Source: RECM01 sp047921215
GTDB lineage: Bacteria; Bacteroidota; Rhodothermia; Balneolales; Cyclonatronaceae
NCBI GenBank assembly: GCA_047921215.1
Contig: JBLRWO010000002.1
Location: 124,001-188,000, forward strand
DNA: 64,000 nt
Reading direction: 5' to 3'
Numbering within the stretch: the first letter of the stretch is position 1; each line of letters starts with the position of its first letter. Below are positions 17,814 to 25,282 of this stretch, piece by piece. The notes beneath the pieces are model-generated. The model was not told the DNA's origin, made no database searches, and saw only the letters and a list, made by a program, of their open reading frames with translations. Made by a program: the position numbers and the translations under genes.

Positions 17814-19094
17814 ATGAAGACTCAAAATACGGTGGTCGCCCGCCTCAGCCTGATGATGTTTCTGCAATTTTTTATCTGGGGGGGCTTCTTCGTTACGATG
17901 GGCATCTATCTGTTGCAGGTTTTTCAGGGAGAGGCCGGACTAAATACCATCATCGGTCAGTCGTATGCCACGCATAACTGGGCCGGACTCCTGGCGCCCC
18001 TGTTCGTGGGCCTGCTCGCCGACCGCTACTTCAATGCGGAACGTCTGAACGCCTTCTGCCACGTGGCGGGCGGGTTGCTGCTCTGGTATGCGGCCACGGT
18101 TACCGATCCCGGCACCTTCATCTGGGTGATGTTTGCCTATTTCATGCTCTACATGCCCACACTGGCCCTGGTCAACGCTATAGCGTTTGCGAATATTGAA
18201 TCGCCCGACAAGCAGTTTCCCGCCATAAGGGTTTGGGGAACCATCGGCTGGATCGTCGCCGGGTTCATCGTTGCACAGACTGTGCTCGGTTTTGTAAACG
18301 TGCCCCTGCTCTATGCCATTACCGGTGTCGAAAATGTGCAGATCACCAACATACCACTCAAAATGTGCGCCATCGTTTCGGTGATCTACGGGTTCTACAG
18401 CCTCACGCTGCCATCCACGCCCCCGCAGGCCAAAGACGAGAAATTCAGTATCGGCAAGGCATTCGGCCTGGATGCCATTAAACTGATGGGTGAACGTAAT
18501 TTCGGTGTTTTTGCCCTCGCCAGTTTCCTGGTGAGCATCCCGCTTGCCTTCTACTACGCCCGAACCAACGATTTTATCGCGGCCATGGCGTTTGGCGAAC
18601 AGTCGGCCTCCTTCATGGCCATCGGGCAGATCAGTGAGGTGGTTTTCATGATGCTGGTGCCCTTCTTCCTCATCCGTTTTGGTGTGAAGTGGATGCTGCT
18701 TATCGGCATGTTTGCCTGGGCATTGCGCTACCTGGTGTTTGCCACCTTCCCCGAATCGGCTGCTTTCCTCATCTTCGCAGTGGCCCTGCACGGGGTCTGC
18801 TATGACTTTTTCTTCGTGACCGGGCAACTGTACGTTGACCGAAAAGCGCCCAAACCGATCCGGGCAAGTGCCCAGGGGCTGTTTGCCCTGCTCACTTACG
18901 GTGCGGGTATGCTCATAGGCAATTATATACTGGGATGGTGGGGTGATTTCATCAGTCTCGACGGCAGCACGACCGCTGGCTGGCTCGAGGGCGCCTTCAC
19001 CTTCTGGATTCTGCCGGCCGTTATTGCCGGTGCCGTAATGCTCTTTTTCCTGTTCAGTTTTAAAAATGAAAGAAACCATGTCCAGACTAATTAG
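17814..19094 (+). CDS. NHS-family MFS transporter (nucleoside/sugar permease)
   Basis: The 426-residue product has the length and pattern of twelve transmembrane helices. It resembles nucleoside:H+ symporters (NupG/XapB/YegT type): FLQFFIWGGFFVTMGIYL at the start, LAPLFVGLLADRYFNAERL after helix 2, and FPAIRVWGTIGWIVAGF near helix 5. In Bacteroidota-like sugar loci these permeases often import sugars rather than nucleosides, and the context of keto-sugar enzymes supports that. It overlaps the next gene by 17 bp (19078-19094), implying translational coupling. Confidence 0.85.
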   Translation: MKTQNTVVARLSLMMFLQFFIWGGFFVTMGIYLLQVFQGEAGLNTIIGQSYATHNWAGLLAPLFVGLLADRYFNAERLNAFCHVAGGLLLWYAATVTDPGTFIWVMFAYFMLYMPTLALVNAIAFANIESPDKQFPAIRVWGTIGWIVAGFIVAQTVLGFVNVPLLYAITGVENVQITNIPLKMCAIVSVIYGFYSLTLPSTPPQAKDEKFSIGKAFGLDAIKLMGERNFGVFALASFLVSIPLAFYYARTNDFIAAMAFGEQSASFMAIGQISEVVFMMLVPFFLIRFGVKWMLLIGMFAWALRYLVFATFPESAAFLIFAVALHGVCYDFFFVTGQLYVDRKAPKPIRASAQGLFALLTYGAGMLIGNYILGWWGDFISLDGSTTAGWLEGAFTFWILPAVIAGAVMLFFLFSFKNERNHVQTN

Positions 19095-20097
19095 CCGCAA
19101 AGAAATGATCAGCCTGACCGCGGCGGGATCCGTCGGGCTGGGATTACAAGCGTTCATTCCTGCGTCATCAGCATCACCATTCCCGTACGAAACCAGAACA
19201 ACCGCCACTTCCGCGAACTTACCTGGTTCCGCTTCACCCGCAACGCCGGTTTCTGGCAAATCTTCCACTGATACCACCCCCGTTGATGCTGCGGAATCGG
19301 CCCATGCGGGCCGCCGAGATCTGTTAAAGGGCAACATCAACCATTCGGTCTGCCGCTGGACCTTCCCTTTTCTGGGAATACGGGAGCTGTGCAGGGTTGT
19401 TAAAGAGATCGGGTTCTCCGCCATCGACCTGGTGGGTCCCGCCGACTGGCCGGTGTTGAAGCAGCACGACGTCGATTCCTCGATGTGCAACGGGGCCGAA
19501 ATCAGCCTGACCGAAGGATGGAACCACACGGAGTATCATTCCACGCTGATCAAAAACTATACGGAGCATATAGAGCTCGTGGCAAATGCCGGATATAAAA
19601 ACCTGATCTGTTTCAGTGGAAACCGCAAGGGTATGGACGACGAAACCGGACTCAAAAACTGCGAGGAGGGGATTAAAAAAGTGCTGGGCCTTGCCGAAAA
19701 AAACGGCGTGGTCCTGCAGATGGAGCTGTTCAACAGCAAAATCAACCATCCCGATTATATGTGCGACAACACCCCCTGGGGCATTGAGCTTTGTGAGCGG
19801 ATCGGATCACCCAATTTTGTGCTGCTGTACGACATTTACCACATGCAGATCGGTGAGGGCGACATTATCCGCACCATCACCGATCACCACACGTGGTTCG
19901 GCCATTATCATACCGCCGGTGTTCCGGGGCGTAACGAAATCGACGATACGCAGGAACTGTACTATCCGGCCATTATGCGGACAATACATCGTACCGGCTT
20001 CGACGGATATGTTGCGCAGGAGTTCATCTCCACCCGTGAAACCGATGCCGGCAAGATAACATCCCTTGCAGAGGCGATTGCGATCTGCGACATCTGA
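19078..20097 (+). CDS. Exported hydroxypyruvate isomerase-like TIM barrel
   Basis: The start at 19078 gives 339 residues (an ATG at 19066 in the same frame would add four). The N-terminus SRLISRKEMISLTAAGSVGL is signal-like. It is followed by an unusual Ser/Thr/Pro/Ala-rich linker at about residues 36-75 before the barrel. The barrel shows NHSVCRWTFPFLG, LVLQMELFNSK-type metal Glu, LLYDIYHMQIGEGD, FGHYHTAGVPGRNE and GYVAQEF, the hydroxypyruvate isomerase (Hyi) signature order. It is probably anchored outside the cytoplasm and acts on a keto sugar produced by the neighbouring GMC dehydrogenase (inference). Confidence 0.8.
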   Translation: MSRLISRKEMISLTAAGSVGLGLQAFIPASSASPFPYETRTTATSANLPGSASPATPVSGKSSTDTTPVDAAESAHAGRRDLLKGNINHSVCRWTFPFLGIRELCRVVKEIGFSAIDLVGPADWPVLKQHDVDSSMCNGAEISLTEGWNHTEYHSTLIKNYTEHIELVANAGYKNLICFSGNRKGMDDETGLKNCEEGIKKVLGLAEKNGVVLQMELFNSKINHPDYMCDNTPWGIELCERIGSPNFVLLYDIYHMQIGEGDIIRTITDHHTWFGHYHTAGVPGRNEIDDTQELYYPAIMRTIHRTGFDGYVAQEFISTRETDAGKITSLAEAIAICDI

Positions 20098-20148
20098 AAT
20101 TATCATCTGCAATTCATACAAGGCAATACATACTACCGGGTATCTCTT

Positions 20149-21834
20149 ATGCCAACTATCGAATATGATGCCATCGTTATAGGATCGGGCATCAGTGGCG
20201 GCTGGGCCGCCAAGGAACTGACTGAAAAAGGCCTGAAAGTGCTGCTCCTTGAACGGGGGCGCAATGTTGAGCACATCAAGGACTATGAACACGAACACAA
20301 GGAGATCTGGCAGTTCCCCAACCGGAACCAGCGCACACGCGAGATGATCGAAGATCACCCCGTTCTGAAGCGCGACTATCCCCTGAGCGAGCAAACCTTT
20401 GGTCTGTATGTAAACGACCGGGAGTCGCCCTATACGGAAGTGAAGCGTTTCGACTGGTACCGCGGTTATCAGGTGGGCGGCCGTTCGCTGATGTGGGGCC
20501 GGCAGAGCTACCGTTTCAATCGCATAGATTTCGAAGCAAACGCCCGCGAAGGGATCGGCATCGACTGGCCCATCCGGTACGATGACCTCGCGCCATGGTA
20601 CCATTATGTGGAAGGGTTTGCAGGTATCAGCGGATCCAAAGAAAACCTTGAGGTACTGCCCGACGGGAATTTTCTGCCTCCTTTTGAGCTGAACTGTGTC
20701 GAGAAAGACATCGCAGCCCGCATCCAAAAACACTACGCGGGCAAGCGGCGCCTGATCATCAGCCGGGCGGCCAATCTTACCCGCGCACTGCCCGATCAGA
20801 ACCGGGGTAAATGCATGTACAGGGCCCGGTGTAACCGGGGATGTTCCTATGGCGCCTATTTCAGCACGCAGTCGTCTACCCTTCCGGCCGCCATGGCAAC
20901 AGGCAACCTCACCCTGCGGCCGTGGTCGATCGTCACACGCCTGCTCTACGACAGGGACAGCAAGCGGGCCACCGGCGTGGAAGTACTCGACGCCGAATCG
21001 AACCAGACGTATGAATACCGGTCGAAAATCGTGTTTCTGAATGCCTCGACTTTCAATTCCACCTGGATACTAATGAACTCCGCCACCGATGTCTGGCCCG
21101 ACGGCCTTGGCAGCAGCAGCGGCGAACTGGGGCATAATGTAATGGATCATCACTTCCGCTGCGGTGCCAATGGTATAGTTGAGGGTTACGACGATACATA
21201 CTACTACGGGCGACGCCCTGCCGGTTTTTACATCCCCCGTTTCCGCAACGTGAACGGCGACAGGCGCGACTATGTAAGAGGTTTCGGGATGCAGGGCTCT
21301 GCCAGCCGCACCGGATGGAACCGGAATATCGCCGAGCTGGCCGTCGGTGCCGACCTGAAACATGCCCTCTCCCAACCCGGTCCGTGGCGCATCGGGGCAA
21401 CCGCTTTCGGCGAGATGCTCCCATACCATGAAAACCGCATTTATCTCGACAAGGAGAAGAAAGATAAATGGGGCCTGCCTGTACTTGCCATGGATGTAGA
21501 GATTAAGGAAAATGAACGGAAGATGCGGAAGGATATGATCAACGATGCCGCCGAGATTTTCGAATCGGCCGGTGTCAAAAATGTGGTCGGCAGCGACTGG
21601 GGCTATGCCCCCGGGATGGGCATCCACGAGATGGGAACCGCCCGCATGGGCCGTGACCCGAATACATCGGTGCTCAATGCGTGGAACCAGGTATGGGATG
21701 CACCGAATGTGTTCGTTACCGACGGGGCCTGCATGACATCAGCGTCCTGCGTAAATCCATCGTTAACCTATATGGCACTGACTGCCCGGGCCGCCGATTA
21801 TGCCGTAAAAGAAATCAGAAAAGGAAATCTCTGA
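20149..21834 (+). CDS. GMC oxidoreductase (glycoside 3-dehydrogenase-like large subunit)
   Basis: The 561-residue product has the FAD-binding motif IGSGISGGWAAKELTEKG at residues 12-29, the second glycine-rich region GGRSLMWG, and the C-terminal IHEMGTARMG and ASCVNPSLTYMALTARAAD blocks that hold the catalytic His and Asn. It is like the large subunits that pair with a gluconate-2-dehydrogenase subunit-3 protein. Such complexes oxidise sugars or glycosides, commonly at C3. It has no signal peptide, while the next gene has a Tat-like one, so the pair may be exported together. The gap to that gene is 2 bp. Confidence 0.9.
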   Translation: MPTIEYDAIVIGSGISGGWAAKELTEKGLKVLLLERGRNVEHIKDYEHEHKEIWQFPNRNQRTREMIEDHPVLKRDYPLSEQTFGLYVNDRESPYTEVKRFDWYRGYQVGGRSLMWGRQSYRFNRIDFEANAREGIGIDWPIRYDDLAPWYHYVEGFAGISGSKENLEVLPDGNFLPPFELNCVEKDIAARIQKHYAGKRRLIISRAANLTRALPDQNRGKCMYRARCNRGCSYGAYFSTQSSTLPAAMATGNLTLRPWSIVTRLLYDRDSKRATGVEVLDAESNQTYEYRSKIVFLNASTFNSTWILMNSATDVWPDGLGSSSGELGHNVMDHHFRCGANGIVEGYDDTYYYGRRPAGFYIPRFRNVNGDRRDYVRGFGMQGSASRTGWNRNIAELAVGADLKHALSQPGPWRIGATAFGEMLPYHENRIYLDKEKKDKWGLPVLAMDVEIKENERKMRKDMINDAAEIFESAGVKNVVGSDWGYAPGMGIHEMGTARMGRDPNTSVLNAWNQVWDAPNVFVTDGACMTSASCVNPSLTYMALTARAADYAVKEIRKGNL

Positions 21835-21836
21835 CC

Positions 21837-22397
21837 ATGGACAGAAGAGAAGTCATCAAACTCATCACCCTGGCAACCGGGGCCGCCCTGGTGGGCGGGG
21901 AACTGATTTTCACAGGCTGTACACCCGACAGGCCCGCCGGCGACTCCCTGTTTGGCCGGAAGGATCTCGATCTGCTTGCCGATATCGCCGAAACCATCAT
22001 GCCCCGTACCCATACACACGGGGCGAAAGATGCCGGCGTGGCAGAATTCATAACCGGAACGGTCGACCGGTGCTATTTTGAACCCGATCAGCAAACCTTT
22101 TTGGCCGGTCTTGTGGCCATAGAGGAGAGCAGCCGCTCGCGATACGGCAAACGTTTTGGGCGGCTCACCGCCGAACAACAAACCGAAATGCTTCAGGACC
22201 TCGACCGCGAGGCACGGGCGCACCGCCAACCCGAAGGTGGTACTGCTCACTATTTCACCATGATAAAACAGCTGACTATTTACGGTTATTTCACCTCGGA
22301 GATCGTGCAGAAAGAGGTTTTAAGACACGTTCCAATACCCGGCAGTTACGACGGGTGTATGCCCTACAACGAAGGGGACCCTGCATGGGCCATTTGA
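21837..22397 (+). CDS. Gluconate 2-dehydrogenase subunit 3-like protein
   Basis: The ATG at 21837 follows the GMC stop after 2 bp. The 186-residue product begins MDRREVIKLITLATGAALVG with a twin-arginine motif and a Cys in FTGC, thus a Tat-type and possibly lipoprotein signal. The mature part shows FGRKDLDLLADIAETIMPRT, AGVAEFI, and TAHYFTMIKQLTIYGYFTSE, typical of PF13618. In characterised complexes this small subunit is needed for assembly and export of the catalytic flavoprotein. Its position right after the GMC gene supports the same here. Confidence 0.88.
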   Translation: MDRREVIKLITLATGAALVGGELIFTGCTPDRPAGDSLFGRKDLDLLADIAETIMPRTHTHGAKDAGVAEFITGTVDRCYFEPDQQTFLAGLVAIEESSRSRYGKRFGRLTAEQQTEMLQDLDREARAHRQPEGGTAHYFTMIKQLTIYGYFTSEIVQKEVLRHVPIPGSYDGCMPYNEGDPAWAI

Positions 22398-22432
22398 TTT
22401 AAATTCCCGGCTGGTGCCAGCACATCCGGATT

Positions 22433-23464
22433 TCAGATCATATCCGCCCTGCCTTCCATCGAATAATTCATTGCTTTAAGTCTGTTTTGGTAAGAATCCA
22501 TATACGCTTTCTTCATGCCTTCATTCAGAAAACTTCGCTTTGTTAACCCTTCTATTTCATTGCTTTCCGATCTGAATGTATTCAGGATCTTTTTTATACG
22601 GGATTTTACCAAACCGATTTTCAGACCAAACTCGTAGAAATCGTCATATGCATAGAATCCATTGGCCTCAAAACTTTCTGTTGAATAATCATCTTTAAAC
22701 AGGCCATCTTTCATTGCCAGTGCTGTATCATCCACGTGAAGGCTGGTATTAATAAGATCATAAGCTGGACTCAGAATATAATCACCCTGTTCTGTTTCAA
22801 TAACTCCGAAGTTTTTCAGATGTGCATCGCCGTTACTGAAGAGATAGTTAAAAATGATCAGTGAAAAAAGCTTCTCCAGCTCGACCATAGCAGCCGGTAT
22901 GTATTTATATACCAGTTCTGCCATCTCCTCATAACTGGTTTCATACTTGAAATCCGGTCCGGCAGTTTCTGCAGTCTTTCCTGCCAGGGTGGCAAAATCT
23001 TCTTTTCCGATTTTTGAACCGTCTTTTCCCACATCAAACCGCTTCGAAAGGTAGGCCGGTGTTCCGTCCCTGAAAAAGATCAATGCATTTTCAGCTGTCT
23101 GAATATCAAATACCTGCCTGGCAATCTGCATGGTCAGGTGTTCATTGGCTGGCACCTGGTCCACTTTTTTTAAATCTCTCGGAATTGGCTTCAGTATATA
23201 GGTTCCCTGTTCACCCTCTTCTGTAAGCCTGAGGGTATTCTTTACAAGTATAAGGGAAACTTTTTCCTGTACACCGGAGATAGAAATGCGTTTTCTGTTC
23301 TGTTGAAATTTTTCGGCATCCTCCTCGCTCGCATCCGGCGGATTGTACGGAAGAACATGGCTTACTTTCCTGCCCGAAAAAACGCGTTTCCGGCATGTGG
23401 GGCTGTAGGCATCAAATCCCGGCGCAAGTGTGCCGGGACAAACAGTGATTTCAGGTAAACTCAA
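22433..23464 (-). CDS. hipT: HipT-like kinase toxin (HipA core kinase)
   Basis: The 343-residue product corresponds to the core kinase part of HipA, without its N-subdomain 1. The Gly-rich loop S-I-S-G-V-Q-E-K contains Ser61 and Ser63, the two autophosphorylation serines of HipT-type toxins. It also shows the ATP-binding Lys in TYILKP (K92), the catalytic Asp in NGDAHLKNF (D213) and a DFG-equivalent Asp in SPAYDLINT (D236). Known HipA/HipT kinases phosphorylate aminoacyl-tRNA synthetases (GltX, TrpS) to arrest growth. Here the target is unknown. It is last of three genes, 5 bp after the HipS-like gene. All catalytic residues are present, so it should be active. Confidence 0.85.
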   Translation of the reverse strand: MSLPEITVCPGTLAPGFDAYSPTCRKRVFSGRKVSHVLPYNPPDASEEDAEKFQQNRKRISISGVQEKVSLILVKNTLRLTEEGEQGTYILKPIPRDLKKVDQVPANEHLTMQIARQVFDIQTAENALIFFRDGTPAYLSKRFDVGKDGSKIGKEDFATLAGKTAETAGPDFKYETSYEEMAELVYKYIPAAMVELEKLFSLIIFNYLFSNGDAHLKNFGVIETEQGDYILSPAYDLINTSLHVDDTALAMKDGLFKDDYSTESFEANGFYAYDDFYEFGLKIGLVKSRIKKILNTFRSESNEIEGLTKRSFLNEGMKKAYMDSYQNRLKAMNYSMEGRADMI

Positions 23465-23469
23465 ATTTA

Positions 23470-23793
23470 TTATTTTTTCGGTTTCAGTGTAATCGCGCCA
23501 ATCGTATCTGTTTGAGCTGTTGCCAGGAGCAGGTCAAAATAATTAGACTCATCGATCTTTAACTGCATTGATTGCAGCCTGCGGTTTACCCCTTCCGACA
23601 GAAGATTGTAGAAACAGGGAAACAGATGATCAGCCCGGTATATTTTCTCCGTTTTGGGCATAGTTAAACTGACAGGTGGTTTCTGAGGATTATTAAACCA
23701 GTTGTCATCATATTCAAATGTATACAAATTTGGGCTGTAACGGGTGAGGTCTCCAACAAGCTCTCCGTTTCTGTAAACATTGGCTGATTTCAT
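23470..23793 (-). CDS. hipS: HipS-like protein (HipA N-subdomain 1)
   Basis: The 107-residue product carries the N-terminal domain that is normally fused to HipA: ANVYRNGELVGDLTRYSPN, FEYDDNWFNNPQKPPVSLTM, YRADHLFPCFYNLLSEGVNRRL. As an independent gene between a HipB-like regulator and a HipT-like kinase it matches HipS of HipBST systems, where HipS acts as the antitoxin. It overlaps hipB by 4 bp and precedes hipT by 5 bp, so it is translated as part of one operon. I saw no frameshift that would rejoin it to hipT: both carry their own start and stop. Confidence 0.82.
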   Translation of the reverse strand: MKSANVYRNGELVGDLTRYSPNLYTFEYDDNWFNNPQKPPVSLTMPKTEKIYRADHLFPCFYNLLSEGVNRRLQSMQLKIDESNYFDLLLATAQTDTIGAITLKPKK

Positions 23794-24008
23794 TTTTTTG
23801 CTTCCGGTTTTTTAATACGCAGTATAAGTTCCAAACCCAGTATACCGGCAATTTTATTTAAGACGTTCACAGTCGGGTTACCCTGTCCGGTCTCAATTTT
23901 ATAAAGCGTATTTACACTCACACCCGCCATCTCGGCAAGATCCGGCTGCGTGATTCCAAGGATATCCCTGCGTTCTTTAATCGTTCTTCCAATTTCTAAA
24001 ACTAACAT
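23790..24008 (-). CDS. hipB: HipB-like XRE-family regulator
   Basis: The 72-residue product is a Cro/C1-type helix-turn-helix: TIKERRDILGITQPDLAEMA, GVSVNTLYKIETGQGNP, NVLNKIAGILGLELILR. This is the HipB DNA-binding antitoxin or regulator fold. It is the first gene of the hipBST-like operon, with its stop overlapping hipS in ATGA. Two copies of a TATAATGTGATATTA element lie at and upstream of its start codon, the likely autoregulatory operators. Confidence 0.85.
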   Translation of the reverse strand: MLVLEIGRTIKERRDILGITQPDLAEMAGVSVNTLYKIETGQGNPTVNVLNKIAGILGLELILRIKKPEAKK

Positions 24009-24083
24009 TATAATGTGATATTAGATATATCGCTTGTTATTCTATCATAAAAATACTGAATATCACACTATAATGTGATATTA
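24009..24083. promoter_or_regulatory. HipB operator pair
   Basis: TATAATGTGATATTA occurs at 24009-24023 and again exactly 60 bp away at 24069-24083. The outer copy is the right arm of a 24-bp near-perfect dyad (24059-24082) with arms AATATCACA/TGTGATATT. The inner copy abuts the hipB start codon and includes the perfect palindrome ACATTATAATGT (24005-24016). Two spaced dyads in front of a hipB gene fit cooperative autorepression. Confidence 0.7.
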
Positions 24084-24297
24084 AATAGTTTCAATAATTT
24101 ATTGACTAAAAAAACAGTTCGATATCATATTATGTTATGATTATATGTAGAATAAAGTAAAGGGAACTGAAATCATATCTCTTGCTGATTTAACTCCCGA
24201 GCATTAATTTGAGTATCACTTACAAAATCATACCCGCTTCCCTGCTTTGATGGGGTATTTTGAAATCAGGGGGCTCAATACCCAAACATGGTACCAA

Positions 24298-25170
24298 ATG
24301 AACAGACGAACCTTTCTTCGCATTTCAGGTGGCTTCAGCGGCGGAGTACTGGCAATGTCGGGCCTCCCCTTACTTTCAGCATGTACAAGGCAAACCATGG
24401 AACAGGATGTTACATTCGGACTTCAGCTCTACACCCTCCGGTCGGTGATGCCCGACGATCCCCGTGGCGTGCTGCGCCAGGTTGCCGGATTCGGCTACAA
24501 ACAGATCGAAAGCTATGAGGGCCCCCTCGGCATGTACTGGGGCATGGACCCGGCCGGTTTCAAACAGTATATGGATGAACTGGGCATGGAAATCATTGCC
24601 AGCCATTGCAACATCCTTGAAAATTTTGAGCAGAAAGCCGCCGATGCCGCCTCTGTCGGCATGAAATACCTCGTCTGCCCATCGATCGGCCATCAGGAGT
24701 CGATCGATGCCTACAAACAGCAGGCCGACCTGTTCAACGCCCGGGGCGAGATATGCAGGAGAGAGGGGCTGCGGTTTGCCTATCACAACCACGCCTACAC
24801 CTTTGAACCGATGGAAGGGATCTATCCGCAGGATGTGATCATGGAGCATACCGATCCCGGACTGGTCGATTTCGAACTGGATATCTACTGGCTGGTTACC
24901 GCCGGTCTGGATCCCGTGCACTGGCTTCAGAAGTACCCCGACCGTTTTGTACTATCGCACGTCAAAGACCGAAAACGAAATGAACCACTCAGCAACACCG
25001 ATGCTTCGGTTACCCTGGGAACGGGCATGATCGATTATCCAACCATCACAGCTGTGGCAAAAGAACACGGCATGCAATACTTCATCGTGGAACAGGAGCA
25101 ATACGAAGGCACCACTCCGATCGACAGCACCCGCGACAACGCGGAGTACATGAAGTCGCTGCTGGCATGA
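24298..25170 (+). CDS. Tat-exported sugar isomerase/epimerase-like TIM barrel
   Basis: From ATG 24298 the product has 290 residues. The N-terminus MNRRTFLRISGGFSGGVLAM contains the R-R-T-F-L-R twin-arginine motif, followed by lipobox LSAC, so it is probably a Tat-secreted lipoprotein. The barrel (PF01261) reads FGLQLYTLRSVMPDDPRGV, GYKQIESYEG, FAYHNHAYTF, VDFELDIYWLV, LSHVKDRKR and FIVEQEQYEG; the metal-ligand Glu, His, Asp, His and Glu are in place. An in-frame ATG at 24247 would add 17 residues before the twin-arginine motif and is less likely. It probably belongs to the 14.6-22.4 kb sugar locus, separated from it by the hipBST cassette. Confidence 0.85.
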   Translation: MNRRTFLRISGGFSGGVLAMSGLPLLSACTRQTMEQDVTFGLQLYTLRSVMPDDPRGVLRQVAGFGYKQIESYEGPLGMYWGMDPAGFKQYMDELGMEIIASHCNILENFEQKAADAASVGMKYLVCPSIGHQESIDAYKQQADLFNARGEICRREGLRFAYHNHAYTFEPMEGIYPQDVIMEHTDPGLVDFELDIYWLVTAGLDPVHWLQKYPDRFVLSHVKDRKRNEPLSNTDASVTLGTGMIDYPTITAVAKEHGMQYFIVEQEQYEGTTPIDSTRDNAEYMKSLLA

Positions 25171-25282
25171 TCGGCGCAGTGTGTGTTTGATCAATTGGCA
25201 GCCTGATCTTCTTTTCACTTATTCATCTGCTACGTTTGTTGCTGAACCTTTCGTAAATTTTTTTCCAATGCCTGTCAGGTCT

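Noticed and set aside
17940..19529. 529-residue open frame on the minus strand
   Set aside because: It is antisense to the MFS transporter and the TIM-barrel gene, is rich in His/Glu/Gly, and has no recognisable domain.
22433..23793. A hipA gene interrupted by a frameshift
   Set aside because: The two parts have their own start and stop codons, sensible lengths and HipS/HipT-type content, so HipBST is the better reading.
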